In this document: positions 43,570-54,700 of the stretch, in pieces
Numbering within the stretch: the first letter of the stretch is position 1
How the letters are laid out: each line of letters starts with the position of its first letter
Source of the DNA: Bacteroidales bacterium
Lineage (GTDB): Bacteria > Bacteroidota > Bacteroidia > Bacteroidales > UBA10428
Direction of reading: 5' to 3'
DNA length: 55,914 nucleotides
Assembly: GCA_016934055.1 (NCBI GenBank)
Contig: JAFGTR010000123.1
Location: 1 to 55,914 of the forward strand
Notes under the pieces: generated by a model
Told to the model about the DNA's origin: nothing
The model's database searches: none
The model's input: the letters and a program-made list of their open reading frames with translations, nothing else
Program-made: the position numbers and the translations under genes

Positions 43570-44586
43570 ATGAATCTTCAAGATCCCAACTATTCGAAGT
43601 ATGCTTTGGTTCAGGAAATGATGCAAACAGTTGATGTTGTAAAAAATTTCAAACCAAACCAGACAAAAGAAGTCGCCGACGCCATAAAATCAGTCGGTAA
43701 ACTGCTGCTGACAGGAGAAGGATCAAGCCGTATCTTCCCTGCAAAAAATGCTATCCGCAAAGCCCTCACCTGGGGCATGAACCTGTCGATAGCCACTGAT
43801 GGTTCGCGACAGTCAGCCCAGTATGATCTTTCAAAATTTGCCGTTTTTTGTGCATCCAACTCCGGCCGTACAAAGGAGGTTGTCCTGCTGGCCAAAAAGC
43901 TCGGTTCCATTGGCAATGAAAACCGTTTTGCTTTAACAGCCAATAATGATACGTTGCTGGAAAAAGAATGCAAAAAAACATTCGTACTGAATTGTGGCTG
44001 GGAACAAGCTGTTGCTGCAACAAAAAGCGTCATTGAACAAACACTTTTTTATGAATCCATTCTCTGGCACATCAGGGGTATTGATAAAACAAGCGAATGC
44101 GAACAATTACCCGCATTGGTTGAACAGGCATTGACCATGACCATTCCCAAAGATGTTGTTACAGCAGCGGCAAAAGCTCCCACCATCTATTTTGCCGGCT
44201 ACAATGATGGCGTAGCTGAAGAATTAACGCTAAAGACCAATGAGATCACCAGGAAAAAATCCGATTTTCTCGAAGGCACCTATGCTGTTCACGGCATTGA
44301 AGAGGTCATGGATAAAAATGATATTGTTTTTGTCGTAGATCCCATCGAAGATGAAATCGAAAAATTCCAGGAAGTACTTGTTAAGGGCGTTGGCCTTAAA
44401 GTGATTGCCATTGCCGATCATGATACACCATTCACAACCATTAAGGTTCCTTCAGCCGGAGAAATGAATCCTTACGTATTCCTGAGTGCCGGATGGAACC
44501 TGCTGGTTGAAATCGGCCTGGCCATCGGCATTAACCTTGACAAACCCGAACGTGCCCGAAAAGTGGGAAACGAATTTATCGGATAA
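43570..44586 (+). CDS. Double-SIS-domain sugar isomerase-like protein
   Basis: 338 residues with two SIS (sugar isomerase) domains (about 40-180 and 195-330). Phosphosugar-binding motifs are visible as LLTGEGSSRIF (about 46-56), CASNSGRTKEV (about 97-107) and AVAATKSVIEQ (about 147-157). This is the isomerase half of GlmS without the glutaminase domain, as in AgaS or FrlB-like enzymes. A strong ribosome-binding site (AAAGGAG, about 43556-43562) precedes the ATG. It forms an operon with the DUF4954 gene. Confidence 0.88.
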   Translation: MNLQDPNYSKYALVQEMMQTVDVVKNFKPNQTKEVADAIKSVGKLLLTGEGSSRIFPAKNAIRKALTWGMNLSIATDGSRQSAQYDLSKFAVFCASNSGRTKEVVLLAKKLGSIGNENRFALTANNDTLLEKECKKTFVLNCGWEQAVAATKSVIEQTLFYESILWHIRGIDKTSECEQLPALVEQALTMTIPKDVVTAAAKAPTIYFAGYNDGVAEELTLKTNEITRKKSDFLEGTYAVHGIEEVMDKNDIVFVVDPIEDEIEKFQEVLVKGVGLKVIAIADHDTPFTTIKVPSAGEMNPYVFLSAGWNLLVEIGLAIGINLDKPERARKVGNEFIG

Positions 44587-44598
44587 CGGGGATAGAAT

Positions 44599-44663
44599 GT
44601 TTGAGGGTTTGAGAATTTGAAAATTTGAGAGTTTGAAGACCCGGAGAGTAAAAACCCTCAAAC
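44599..44663. terminator. Inverted repeat between convergent genes
   Basis: GTTTGAGGGTTT (44599-44610) and AAACCCTCAAAC (44652-44663) are exact reverse complements over 12 bp. The inner GTTTGAAG/CTTCAAAC words add alternative pairing. It lies between the SIS gene (plus) and the next gene (minus) and probably ends both transcripts. The words belong to the tandem TTTGAG/CTTCAAA repeat type seen in intergenic DNA of this phylum. Confidence 0.6.
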
Positions 44664-44690
44664 CTTCAAACCTTCAACTCTCAAGCCCTT

Positions 44691-45983
44691 TCACCTCCAT
44701 GGCCCCCACTCCAGGGTCAACCTGTCACGTACACGGCTCAATCCCGTTGTGTTGTTCTTTTGATAATAACTGATACCGTCTTCTTCAAAAATCGTTGTGA
44801 CAGTCTCTACCTTGTGTTTTGCTGCCGGATTTTTATGATTATAGATCATGCATAATGACTGACGAACGATATCTTTTGTTTTATCAATATAGCAATTCAC
44901 ATTTCCTTCAGCATTCAGTTCAACAATACGCTGCCAGTTTTCTGTATTGGAAAGATTATGAAATGAAACACTTCTCAGGTTTTGATCACCGTCAAATTCA
45001 AAGGTGAAGGTACCGTCAGAATAAGTGTTGGCAGGATCGTTACGCCGTGTCAGCAGATAGGTATGGCCCTGCTTTGACAATTTATGCGTAATAATATTGC
45101 AAACCTTGCTGGCTTCATATGCTTTCCAACGGTCACAGAAATTTACAACCTGGTAAAGAGTAAGTCGGTTATCCGGTCCGTATTCATATTGTTTAACCTG
45201 TGAAAGATTGATAAACAGGGCTTCTCCCCTCTGGTTGCTGCTGGTTACCGCGTATAACTGAAGGTATCTTTTTATTTTATAAACTCTTTTATAGTGGTCA
45301 AAGAAAACTGAATCAAAAGGTGTTATGTAAAACTGGCCCCACTTGTCTCTTTGTATCCGGCTCAACTCATGAATAACCATGACATCTTTAGGGTTCCCGT
45401 AAGAAAAAGTACAATTCATGAATGACGCCTGAACCGAGACTATTTTCTGCCGGGCCTTATCAGTGAAAATCTTTACGGAATTATCCGTTAGTTTATATCT
45501 TACCTTCCAGGGCGTATAGGGCTGGGTTAAATTGAAAAGCAGATACACATAACTGTAATCGCTCAAGACTGAATCTCCGATGATGCTGACGGTATTATTG
45601 TGAACGATGATATCTTCCCTGATTGTTTTTAGATAGGCATCCAACAGAACAGGTAATTCCCTTTTCAGAAAATTGAGTGAATCAAGCATGCGTTGCCGCC
45701 GTTGAATGGAATCCCTTATAAATTGTTCCCGGGCCAAAAGTGAATCCCTGATGTATTTCAACCTTATTTCCTGAAGTGAATCTCCCGGTTGAAACAGGGT
45801 ATCTTCAGTCTGTACGTTACTGATAATGGTGTCTTTTGCTCCCAGCTGTTGTGGATGATAGATGTGCTTGCCTTTCAATGTATCAGAAGTTTGCCGGGCA
45901 TATGATGCCGTTACACCGGCTTGAATGAGAATGATGATAAGGATAAGGGAACGGATGCTTTTACCAGACATTTTTCCGGTCAT
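44691..45983 (-). CDS. Secreted protein of unknown function
   Basis: 430 residues. A signal peptide (about 10-30, ending SYARQ) is followed by a Ser/Arg/Glu-rich, coiled-coil-like segment (about 70-115; RDSLLAREQFIRDSIQRRQ) and a beta-rich C-terminal region (about 130-430). I do not recognise a domain. The last residues (TLEWGPWR) are not a T9SS tail. The ATG at 45971 (MSGKS) is an alternative start. It is convergent with the SIS gene and separated from the next minus gene by 58 bp, so it may be co-transcribed with the SpoIIAA-like gene. Confidence 0.7.
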   Translation of the reverse strand: MTGKMSGKSIRSLILIIILIQAGVTASYARQTSDTLKGKHIYHPQQLGAKDTIISNVQTEDTLFQPGDSLQEIRLKYIRDSLLAREQFIRDSIQRRQRMLDSLNFLKRELPVLLDAYLKTIREDIIVHNNTVSIIGDSVLSDYSYVYLLFNLTQPYTPWKVRYKLTDNSVKIFTDKARQKIVSVQASFMNCTFSYGNPKDVMVIHELSRIQRDKWGQFYITPFDSVFFDHYKRVYKIKRYLQLYAVTSSNQRGEALFINLSQVKQYEYGPDNRLTLYQVVNFCDRWKAYEASKVCNIITHKLSKQGHTYLLTRRNDPANTYSDGTFTFEFDGDQNLRSVSFHNLSNTENWQRIVELNAEGNVNCYIDKTKDIVRQSLCMIYNHKNPAAKHKVETVTTIFEEDGISYYQKNNTTGLSRVRDRLTLEWGPWR

Positions 45984-46041
45984 GATATTGATTTTAAAAG
46001 ATAAGAATTGTTTTTGACATAAAAGCTTAATGAAGGACTGA

Positions 46042-46419
46042 TTATGATTCCAGCCACGCCATGGCAGCAGTCCGTGTACTGAATAATTTTATTTTATAGT
46101 TTTTTGTGTTGCGAAAAAAAGTTATATAAAGGTTCGCCAATGCAGCTCCAAATGGGTTATTCTGTAATATTGCCTCTTTTACCAGATCGTATTTTCTCAT
46201 CCTGTCTTTTATATCATCTAATACCAAAGCAGCCCTTTTTGCCCGGTAAAGCAACCTGGTATCAGCGTCGGTATAATCACTTAGAATATACAGTTTTTTT
46301 GGAAGGTCATTAATCCTGCCTAAATCATTGATATATTGCGCTATCTCTTCATACGAAATACTGCCGGTGTATTTTGCCGTAATCAGGTCTTTATCCCTGT
46401 CAAACTTCCACTGTATCAT
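46042..46419 (-). CDS. SpoIIAA/STAS-like small protein
   Basis: 125 residues without membrane segments. The start (IQWKFDRDKDLITAKYTGSISYEEI) and the following alternation of strands and helices, ending with a TRTAAMAWL helix, are typical of the SpoIIAA-like STAS/SEC14 family (DUF7793/COG-type small proteins in Bacteroidota). No phospho-Ser anti-sigma partner is nearby. The function is unknown. It lies upstream of the unknown secreted protein on the same strand. Confidence 0.65.
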   Translation of the reverse strand: MIQWKFDRDKDLITAKYTGSISYEEIAQYINDLGRINDLPKKLYILSDYTDADTRLLYRAKRAALVLDDIKDRMRKYDLVKEAILQNNPFGAALANLYITFFRNTKNYKIKLFSTRTAAMAWLES

Positions 46420-46530
46420 AAACAGAGGTTAAAGAAGATACTAAAAAGCACTATAAAATTATGCATTTTCAGGAATATTTTTAATCTGCACCTATATTTT
46501 AACTATTTTCGCTGACACACCTTCCTCATA

Positions 46531-47679
46531 ATGGGAATATTCATTATTGCATTTATATACATCTTCGGACCTTTACTGCTGCTTTATGGATGTAAAAAAC
46601 TGGATTGGCTTAACAAATTCGGAACTGTGGGACTTGCCTATGTTACAGGTATTATTTTAAATAATATTGGTCTGATCAAACCGGAAATGAAACCATTGCA
46701 GGATGTTTTTACCTCCATCACCATAGCTTTTGCACTGCCGCTTTTATTATTTTCCATTAACATCAAACAATGGTCGCGTCTTGCCTTGAAAACCGGACTG
46801 GCTGCACTGTTTGGCATTTTCTCAGTCGTCTTAATCATATTGCTTGGTAATTATCTGCTAAAAGATAAAATAATGGATTCCTGGAAAGTATCAGGACTGC
46901 TGGCTGGCGTTTACATAGGCGCCACGGCAAATATGGCTGCAATCCATAAAGCCCTGAACGGCAATGCTGAAACTTTCATCCTGGTAAATGCTTACGATAT
47001 TCTCATCTGTATCCCTTATTTCTTTTTCCTCATCACAAAAGCACAGACAGTTTTCGGTAAAATACTGCCATCCTTTAAACCATTACAATCCAAGGTGATA
47101 TTGGACAATGAAGTTGATGATTTCGACGGATGGGATTCTTATAAAGGGATTCAGAAAGCCGGTGTTCTGGTACCCTTATTCTTGGCTTTATTGCTATCGG
47201 GGGCAATCGTCGGGCTCTCACTTTTTCTGAAGCGGTTTTTCCCGGCTGATTATCAAACAGCCGGTTTGATAATCAGTATTTCGGCTATTTCCATATTTTT
47301 ATCGTTAATCCCTGCTGTCAACCAGATAAAGAAAACATTTCAGAGCGGTATGTATCTGATTATTATTTTTTGCATAGTGGTAGGCTCAATGGCCGACTTC
47401 AGCATGTTCACAACCGAATCACTATTTCTGGCTGTATTTGTTGCCCTGGTGATTATAGGATCCCTGTTATTCCAGCTCCTGTTTTCAAAAATTTTCAGAA
47501 TCGATACAGACACCACTATTATAGCCTCAACAGCCTTTATATTCTCACCCCCTTTTGTACCAACGGTCGCCAGCGCCCTTCGCAATAAAGAAATTATCAT
47601 CTCAGGCATAACCATAGGCATAATCGGATATGCCACAGCCAACTTTCTGGGCATTACGCTGGCGTACTTTTTAAGGTAG
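46531..47679 (+). CDS. DUF819-family integral membrane permease
   Basis: 382 residues with about ten hydrophobic helices, starting at residue 3. The motif GVYIGATANMAAIHKAL (about 128-144), the split halves around a soluble loop (about 185-210) and the late SPPFVPTVASAL motif (about 335-346) match the DUF819/YjcL family. The family resembles sodium-dependent or gluconate-like transporters, but no substrate has been shown. It appears to be a single-gene unit between a minus gene on the left and a convergent amidohydrolase gene on the right. Confidence 0.85.
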   Translation: MGIFIIAFIYIFGPLLLLYGCKKLDWLNKFGTVGLAYVTGIILNNIGLIKPEMKPLQDVFTSITIAFALPLLLFSINIKQWSRLALKTGLAALFGIFSVVLIILLGNYLLKDKIMDSWKVSGLLAGVYIGATANMAAIHKALNGNAETFILVNAYDILICIPYFFFLITKAQTVFGKILPSFKPLQSKVILDNEVDDFDGWDSYKGIQKAGVLVPLFLALLLSGAIVGLSLFLKRFFPADYQTAGLIISISAISIFLSLIPAVNQIKKTFQSGMYLIIIFCIVVGSMADFSMFTTESLFLAVFVALVIIGSLLFQLLFSKIFRIDTDTTIIASTAFIFSPPFVPTVASALRNKEIIISGITIGIIGYATANFLGITLAYFLR

Positions 47680-47714
47680 AACAGCTCTTTTCAACCTGAA
47701 TTTTTTAATACTAA

Positions 47715-49073
47715 TTAATAATACTCTTCAACCATTCTGCTCATTTCATCACGGGTAAAATAGAAGCCCCTGATGGAAATACCTGACAGGGTTCGGATAT
47801 TTTCTATCGCTTCCAGCGGATTTTTATCCAGCAAAATAAGATTAGCCCTTTTACCGGTTTCAATTGTACCCAGTTCATCCGATATTCTGAGAGCCTCTGC
47901 GGCAACGACAGTAGCTGAGCGCAGCACTTCATAATTGGTCATGCCGCATCGGCTGAATAATTCCATTTCCTGCCAGGTGGAATATCCCACATAGGTGCCA
48001 ACAACGTTGGCATCGGTTCCTATCAGTAAACTGCATCCATGCTGATAGAGTTTTGTTGTAAAAGCTCTGGTAATTTCAACCATCCTTCCTGCATAGTTCT
48101 TTCTGTCAGAATATGTAATCCTGTAATAATAAGGGAAGCTTTTCTTCCAGAGCCATTTTACATGACCTCCCAGTGTGTTGAATTCAGGATCGTTTTTCAG
48201 ACTGTCAAAACCACTTTCAGGCGGCAGACTTTGCCAAATAACAAGTGTAGGACAATTATAAACTCCGGCCGTTTTTGTTTTCTGAATGTAATATTCAGAT
48301 TTTTCAACGGGGATAATAAAATCTGCACTGTTGTTGTCAATATAACCTGTCAGATGTTCAATAGAACGAATACGGTCATCCAGTACCCTGTCAATGCCTA
48401 CATTATCAGGGACATGTCCTGCAAAATCGATATTATTAATCGCTGATGAAGCAACAATGGCTCCATAAACCGGCAATGAAAGATTATCGTATATTTTCAG
48501 GCAATCATAACCGGCTTTAGTCTCTTTGCTGACCACATGCCGTGCAGTGAGGGAATCAGTAAGCCTTTTGGTTATAGGGTTTATGCTCGGTTTTCCGTCA
48601 ATACACCTGCCACAGGTATAAATATCAGGGCCAAAAACTTCCCTGCATTGTTGCTTTTCTCTGAGCGGCAATACGGATGAATATCCGATAAGCCTGATCC
48701 AGTAGGGAAGATCAGCCATATTGCGCACGGTGGTAACACCGTACTTAAGAAATTTAAGCATATCACCATCATCAAGGATGTGTACATGCATGTCAATCAG
48801 GCCCGGCATAAGGTATTTTTCTTTTGCCTTTATTGTATAATAACCTTCCGGAACCTGTTCATTGCTGTCCAGTATAGCCGTAATACAGCCCTTCTCTGTG
48901 AGGACGGTTTTATTATCCAGAATAATATTTTTATTGAGGGGTATCAGGTTAGCTCCCACAAAGGCAGTTTTTTCATGATAGTAACTTTCTGAATATTGCC
49001 GGGTAATATGAGACAATGAGGAGCAGGAACACAAACAAAGAAAAGCAAAGCAGTAAAACAGTCTGTTCATCAT
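47715..49073 (-). CDS. Amidohydrolase-family lipoprotein
   Basis: 452 residues. A lipoprotein signal (LCLCSCSS, Cys about 16-18) is followed by an imidazolonepropionase/prolidase-like amidohydrolase. The metal ligands are visible in order: HVH in DMHVHI (about 96-98), a Lys in CLKIYDN (about 190), His in FAGHVP (about 213), His in SIEHLTG (about 233) and Asp in IGTDANV (about 349). The C-terminal part returns to the small beta domain (GKRANLILLDKNPLEAIENI). It should hydrolyse a cyclic amide or a peptide bond in the periplasm; the substrate is unknown. Confidence 0.85.
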   Translation of the reverse strand: MMNRLFYCFAFLCLCSCSSLSHITRQYSESYYHEKTAFVGANLIPLNKNIILDNKTVLTEKGCITAILDSNEQVPEGYYTIKAKEKYLMPGLIDMHVHILDDGDMLKFLKYGVTTVRNMADLPYWIRLIGYSSVLPLREKQQCREVFGPDIYTCGRCIDGKPSINPITKRLTDSLTARHVVSKETKAGYDCLKIYDNLSLPVYGAIVASSAINNIDFAGHVPDNVGIDRVLDDRIRSIEHLTGYIDNNSADFIIPVEKSEYYIQKTKTAGVYNCPTLVIWQSLPPESGFDSLKNDPEFNTLGGHVKWLWKKSFPYYYRITYSDRKNYAGRMVEITRAFTTKLYQHGCSLLIGTDANVVGTYVGYSTWQEMELFSRCGMTNYEVLRSATVVAAEALRISDELGTIETGKRANLILLDKNPLEAIENIRTLSGISIRGFYFTRDEMSRMVEEYY

Positions 49074-49618
49074 ATGAAAAATTTAACACATCAGTCTTTG
49101 AATCATAAATAGCACAAAATGGACAACCAGAGGATATACAATTTTTTTTGGTCATGTCAATCCTGTCTGTGCTTAATTCTTAATTCCTGATTTCTGGCTC
49201 TTGACTCCTGGTCCTTTCCCAATTTACGATGTACAATGTATAATGTACAATTCTCGAAGTTTTCTTCCGACACCAAACACCCACATCACATGTCACCGGT
49301 TATCGTCCCTCATCCCAAAGACACTGCCAGGTTTTAAAGACCCTGGCATGTCTTCCCTCCCCAAAACACACTGCACCAAACCCAAATCCGCCGGTTACCG
49401 ATTTCTTTATCTTCCAATGCTGATATACATGTGATCCCTAATGGGGTCAAATACCAACCAAAAATGCACCTTCTATAAACATACAAACCCTCCGGGTTTG
49501 AAGACATAACGCCATCTTCCTCATTCTCATTCTGATTCTGATTCCCTTCCCCCCGTCTTTAATCTTTAATCTTTTGTCTTTATTCTTGATGCCTGGTTCT
49601 TGGCTCTTGATTCCTGCT
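49074..49618. repeat. 545-bp spacer rich in low-complexity tandem words
   Basis: No gene is visible. It contains the direct words ATGTACAATGTATAATGTACAA (in part, about 49229-49250), TTAATTCCTGATTTCTGGCTCTTGACTCCTGG-type tandem words (about 49175-49213), and TCTTTAATCTTTAATCTTTTGTCTTTATTCTTGA-type words (about 49557-49590) that lead into TTGGCTCTTGATTCC. These resemble the block at 36150-36220. It lies downstream of lysS (minus). Confidence 0.6.
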
Positions 49619-51346
49619 TCAACCCGCTATCCATCCTGCAACCTCCTCCTGCGATGGATTTTGCAGATTCAGTTTATTCTTTTTATTAAAACCGCAGATC
49701 TCCTGGTGCAGCTTTCCGGGTTTTTCGATTTTTTTCAATTTCTCAACTGTACTGTATCCTATTTGCTGTAAAACAGGGTACCATATTTCCGGAATACCGG
49801 CATTAACAAACTTTTCCTTACTGTCAGGTTTTTCTGCTTTTTCAGGCCGCATCTGCGGAAAAAACAAAACATCCTGTATACTGGGCTGGTTGGTCATGAT
49901 CATGGCAAGCCTGTCTATACCCACGCCCAATCCTGATGCCGGAGGCATACCATATTCGAGTGCCCGCAGAAAATCCTGGTCAATATACATGGCTTCATCG
50001 TCACCTTTTTCTGAAAGGTACATCTGCTCCTGAAATCTTTCACGCTGATCAATTGGATCGTTCAATTCTGAATAAGCATTGCACAATTCTTTCCCGTTAA
50101 CGATAAGTTCAAACCTTTCTGTAAGCCCGGGATTTTTTCTGTGTTTTTTGCAAAGCGGTGACATCTCAACCGGGTAATCCATAATAAAAGTAGGTTGGAT
50201 AAGATGAGGTTCCACCATTTCACCAAACAGCCTATCGATGAGTTTTCCCTTACCCATGGATGCGTCGGTTTCTATACCAAGATTATGGCATGTGTTCCTG
50301 AGCTGCTCTTCATTCACATCACTGACGTTGATCCCGGCATATTGATAAATGGCATCGGTCATTGAAATTCTCTTAAAAGGCCGTGTAAAATCAATAAGTT
50401 TATTGTCATAGGGTATTTTATTGGTCCCGTGAAGGTCAAAGGCAACCTTTTCGATCATTTCCTCCACAAAATCCATCATCCACAAATAATCTTTATAGGC
50501 AATATAGATCTCCATCACTGTAAATTCAGGATTATGCATTCTGTCCATGCCTTCATTGCGAAAATCCTTTGAGAACTCGTACACCCCTTCAAAGCCGCCA
50601 ACAATAAGCCTTTTTAAATAAAGCTCATTGGCTATCCTGAGATACAAAGGTATATCAAGGGTATTATGATGCGTAACGAAAGGACGCGCAGCGGCACCAC
50701 CCGGAATCGACTGAAGAACAGGAGTTTCAACCTCAAGATAGCCCCGGGAGTCAAACAGTTGCCTCATAGAATTTATCAGCCTTGTACGCATTCTGAATAC
50801 TTCTTTGACGGCAGGATTTACGATGAGGTCAACATAACGCTGGCGGTAACGGAATTCCGGGTCGGTGACAGCATCGTAAACAACACCGTCTTTTTCTTTA
50901 ACGACAGGAAGAGGTTTCAGTGATTTACTCAGCACAATAAGCTGGTGCACATGAACAGATATTTCACCCATCTTCGTGATAAAAACAAATCCTTTTACGC
51001 CAATAAAATCACCGATATCAAGTAATTTTTTAAATACAGTATTATAAAAGGTTTTATCTTCTCCCGGACATAGTTCGTCTCTTTTAATATAGAGTTGTAT
51101 GCGGCCCTTTTCATCCTGAATTTCTGCAAAAGATGCACTGCCCATGATGCGTTTGTTCATCAGGCGACCGGCTAAATGAACATCCTGAAAATTATTTTTT
51201 TCAACGGAATAGTTGTCAATGATCTCCCGGGTATTTGTATTGACAGGAAAGGCAGCGGCAGGATAAGGATCAATACCGAGTTTTATCAATTCTGCCAGAG
51301 CTTGTCTTCGTATAATTTCCTGTTCACTTAATTCAAAAGCGTTCAT
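49619..51346 (-). CDS. lysS: Lysyl-tRNA synthetase, class II
   Basis: 575 residues. An N-terminal OB-fold anticodon-binding domain (about 55-150) is followed by the class II catalytic core with motif 2 ([20 protein letters not shown], about 263-282) and motif 3 ([12 protein letters not shown], about 476-487). A C-terminal extension of about 65 residues after PQMRPE looks like a helix-hairpin-helix fold ([21 protein letters not shown]); I recall this extension from Bacteroidota LysS proteins. The enzyme charges tRNA-Lys. A TATATTTG word on the minus strand (51379-51372) could be the -7 box of its promoter, but the -33 box is weak. Confidence 0.95.
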   Translation of the reverse strand: MNAFELSEQEIIRRQALAELIKLGIDPYPAAAFPVNTNTREIIDNYSVEKNNFQDVHLAGRLMNKRIMGSASFAEIQDEKGRIQLYIKRDELCPGEDKTFYNTVFKKLLDIGDFIGVKGFVFITKMGEISVHVHQLIVLSKSLKPLPVVKEKDGVVYDAVTDPEFRYRQRYVDLIVNPAVKEVFRMRTRLINSMRQLFDSRGYLEVETPVLQSIPGGAAARPFVTHHNTLDIPLYLRIANELYLKRLIVGGFEGVYEFSKDFRNEGMDRMHNPEFTVMEIYIAYKDYLWMMDFVEEMIEKVAFDLHGTNKIPYDNKLIDFTRPFKRISMTDAIYQYAGINVSDVNEEQLRNTCHNLGIETDASMGKGKLIDRLFGEMVEPHLIQPTFIMDYPVEMSPLCKKHRKNPGLTERFELIVNGKELCNAYSELNDPIDQRERFQEQMYLSEKGDDEAMYIDQDFLRALEYGMPPASGLGVGIDRLAMIMTNQPSIQDVLFFPQMRPEKAEKPDSKEKFVNAGIPEIWYPVLQQIGYSTVEKLKKIEKPGKLHQEICGFNKKNKLNLQNPSQEEVAGWIAG

Positions 51347-51744
51347 GAGATTATGATAAAGAAAATTTTTGCAAATATATTCTTTTTGGGCAAAATGAAC
51401 CGCTTAAATCCATTGACGCGTTTTCATTATATTTATATGGGATAAAAAGTATTGAAAATATTACAGCAAAAGCAATTTTTCAAATTGAGCATATGAAACA
51501 TTTTGATTTCATATCCGGTCACAGGGATAAAACCAGGAAGAAGTACTTCTTTTGAAATTATCGTATTACAAACAAAAAAAGAAGAAACAGATTTTATAAA
51601 TTTATAAGATGACATTTTTTGGGGATGAATCAATGTGGCCTTTACATGTAAAACCTTGGTTTACTCTAATTATTTCGTAATTTTGTAACTTTTTATACAG
51701 TATCTCATTTTACTTTATTATATGCCGATACTTTTGAAGAAACG
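51347..51744. other. 398-bp divergent intergenic region
   Basis: A/T-rich DNA between lysS (minus) and the transporter-HEAT-CNB gene (plus). It has an 8-bp perfect inverted repeat (ATATGAAA 51491-51498, TTTCATAT 51507-51514), a possible -7 word for lysS and a clear promoter for the right-hand gene. The short minus-strand frame at 51433-51633 has no coding support. Confidence 0.5.
51656..51685 (+). promoter_or_regulatory. Bacteroidota-type promoter for the transporter-HEAT-CNB gene
   Basis: TTGG (51656-51659), an 18-bp spacer and TAATTTTG (51678-51685) match the -33/-7 pattern with one mismatch in the -33 box. The ATG is about 60 bp downstream. It would also serve the TIR-like gene. Confidence 0.5.
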
Positions 51745-54700
51745 ATGAAAAATCCTTTTCTAAATAGTAAAGGGATTAAACCCGGTGAGGCTTTTATTTT
51801 TTCGCTTTCATGCATACAAGCGTTAAGCATTGGAGCCTTTCTGGCTATTTTCGATATCGGCGCGCATGTTATTTTTTTCGAATCATATGGCAGTCAGATG
51901 ATGCCTCTGGCGATGGCAATAGCAGGTATCGCAGGACTTATCTATATGTCATTTTATTCATTCTTTCTTAACCGGATAAACTTCAGGTTCTTTGTCAGTG
52001 CTAATTATTTCATCATAATGTTGATACTGGCCGTTTTATTTTTCTATGAACCGGCCCATAGTGCCACAGTTTACGGCATACCATTATTATTGCCATTTTC
52101 CTTGATGTTCCCTGTCAATATCATTGTTATGCTGGTCTTTTGGCGGTCGACACAAAAAATATACACATCCGCACAACACAGGAGATTGTATCCGTATTTA
52201 CGTGCTTTTCAGATAGGCGGTATGGTTGCGTCATCACTGATCCTGCTGGCTCTGTTTTATTTTAAATGGGACCGTAATCTGATATTGCTTGCAGGCGTTG
52301 GTTTTATGGCTGTCATAATAATCCTGCAAACCATCATGAATCTTACCCACCGCTTTTCTCCGGTTTTATATCATCCCAGGAAAAAGCTCAATCCCATTCG
52401 GTCGAAACTGACAGAATTTTTCTATTCACGTTACACCTTATTATTATTGGTATTTGTCATATTGTCGACCATAATCGGATTTCTGATTCATTTTCAGTTT
52501 ATTTCAATGGCCCGGCAAAATTATCTCAGCCTCGAGGGCTTTTCTAAATTTCTTGCACTTTTCATGGGAGCCATGATCATCATTGGATACCTTATTGAGA
52601 AATATCTGATCCGAAAGATACTTTACTCATACGATTCTCCTTACAGTCTGGTATTGATCCCGGTTTTGATCGGACTGGTAATAATAGCGGCATTGCTGGT
52701 GAATCTGCTGGCAGGGTCATCGGCAACTCTAACGAGGTTTACCTATGTGTTTCTGATGATTACCATGATAAAGACCGGCTATCATATCACTCGCGATTCC
52801 ATTGAAAGTCCTTCTTTAAAGGTTTTGTTCCGAACGCTTGATGTCCGTTTTCATAATATCGCTGTTCCCCGTGTGGAAGGTACATTGCGTATGGCCGGTA
52901 TTGGCATTGCAGGCGCTTTGTTAATAGCTTTACTTTACATTGGTATTGAAAAGGTAATGTTTCAGAACATATTGATCCTTGTGCTTTCTATCGTCTGGCT
53001 GTTCATTGCCATTAAACTGGTAAAAGCTTATCAGAATGCGCTCATTGATGGCATAAGGAAACTGAAATCCAATGTCAGGCAGATAGAACAGGAATTAATA
53101 AACATCGATGAGAAAGCACACAGCCTGATCAATCATACCGATCCGAAAAAAGCCATTACAGCTTTGTCTCTCTTTGAACGGATTGAACCGATCCAGCATG
53201 AAAAACACCTGATTGGTCTGCTGGCTTCAAGTTCTTTTGAAATGAAGAAATACCTGCTGGAAAAAATTGATGAATATTCTGTTTTACATGCCTTGCCGGT
53301 TATAAAAGAAGCTCCTTCGCTTAAAGAAAATCAAAACAAAGAAGCACATGTCCTTGCAGGCCGTATCATGAACCGCTTTGAAACAAAGTTGAGCTTCGGG
53401 CAAAGCAAAGAGAATCTCACCAGGCTAATGAACTCCCTGAATATTTCTGACCGTATCCTGGCAGCAGAAATTGCCGGCACATCAGGCAAAATGGAATGGA
53501 ATGACATCATTATTAATCTCTCCCGTGATATTGAACCTGAAGTGAAAACATCAGCCGTAAGAGCCATGGCCAGGCTGAATTGTGCAGACCACAGTCACGT
53601 ATTGATTGGATATCTGTCAACATCCAATTATTTTCAATTTGCCTTTGAAGCTTTAATTAAGATCGGTGATCCGGCACTGGATATTCTCGATCAGGTCTTT
53701 CTTCAACCCGATGCTGATAATACATTGCTTTCAAGGATTATCCGGATTTATGGCAAAATAGGAAGTCCAAAAGCCATTGACCTGTTGCTGAATAAAATAG
53801 AAAACCAAAACCGGTATCTTACACGGCAGGCCATACTATCATTGCGCGAAGCCAAATTTCAATCAACCCCCGCAAATACAAACCGCATACTTAATTCTAT
53901 CATCCGTCTGATTACCATCATGGCCTGGAACTATTCCGTTTACCAGGTGCTCAGCAAATCAAATAAGTTTGCATTATTAATAGAAGCCTTCGAGTCAGAA
54001 ATAAAAGATAACTACAACACATTGTATCATTTGCTTACACTGGCTTACAATACAGCTTCCATCAGCAATATACGCAATCTTTTATCCGAGGGCAATGATA
54101 CCGATATCAGCTTTGCTATTGAAATGCTTGATCAGGTATTGCATGAAGAGATTAAGCAGGTGTTTTTTCCTGTCATCGAAAACATTTCTGTTAAAAGCCG
54201 TGTGAAACAACTGGAGTATTTTTTCCAGACCGAGAAAAATGATCCTGAAGACATCCTTAATGAAATCATTATCCGTGATTTCAATGCCGTATCATACTAT
54301 ACTAAAGCCTGTGCCATATTCAGCCTGCTAAAAATAAAGAATCCGCGCATCAGTCAGGAATTAATAGCCATGGTTTTCCACCCCGATCAGCTGCTGAGAG
54401 AATCGGCCTGTTATGTAATTGAGCAGATTGAACCCGGATTTTTGGAGACACTGTATCCCCGGCTTGAGCCTTCTGTTGTTCTTGACATACAAAATTCCCT
54501 GGATCGTTCAGTGAACCGTAATATTCCTTATTTGCTTCTCGACAGGATAGGATTTTTAAAAAATGTCAACAAATGCGAATCTATTAATGAAGATGTTTTG
54601 CTTGAAATTTCTAAACACCTGGATTTAAACACATTATCAGAGAATGACCAATTGCTGATCAGAAAAAATGATGTTCATTATCCCCTGATCATCATACAGA

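Noticed and set aside
51433..51633. Minus-strand frame of 66 codons upstream of lysS
   Set aside because: It is A/T-rich with an unusual amino-acid mix and lies in a promoter-bearing divergent region.
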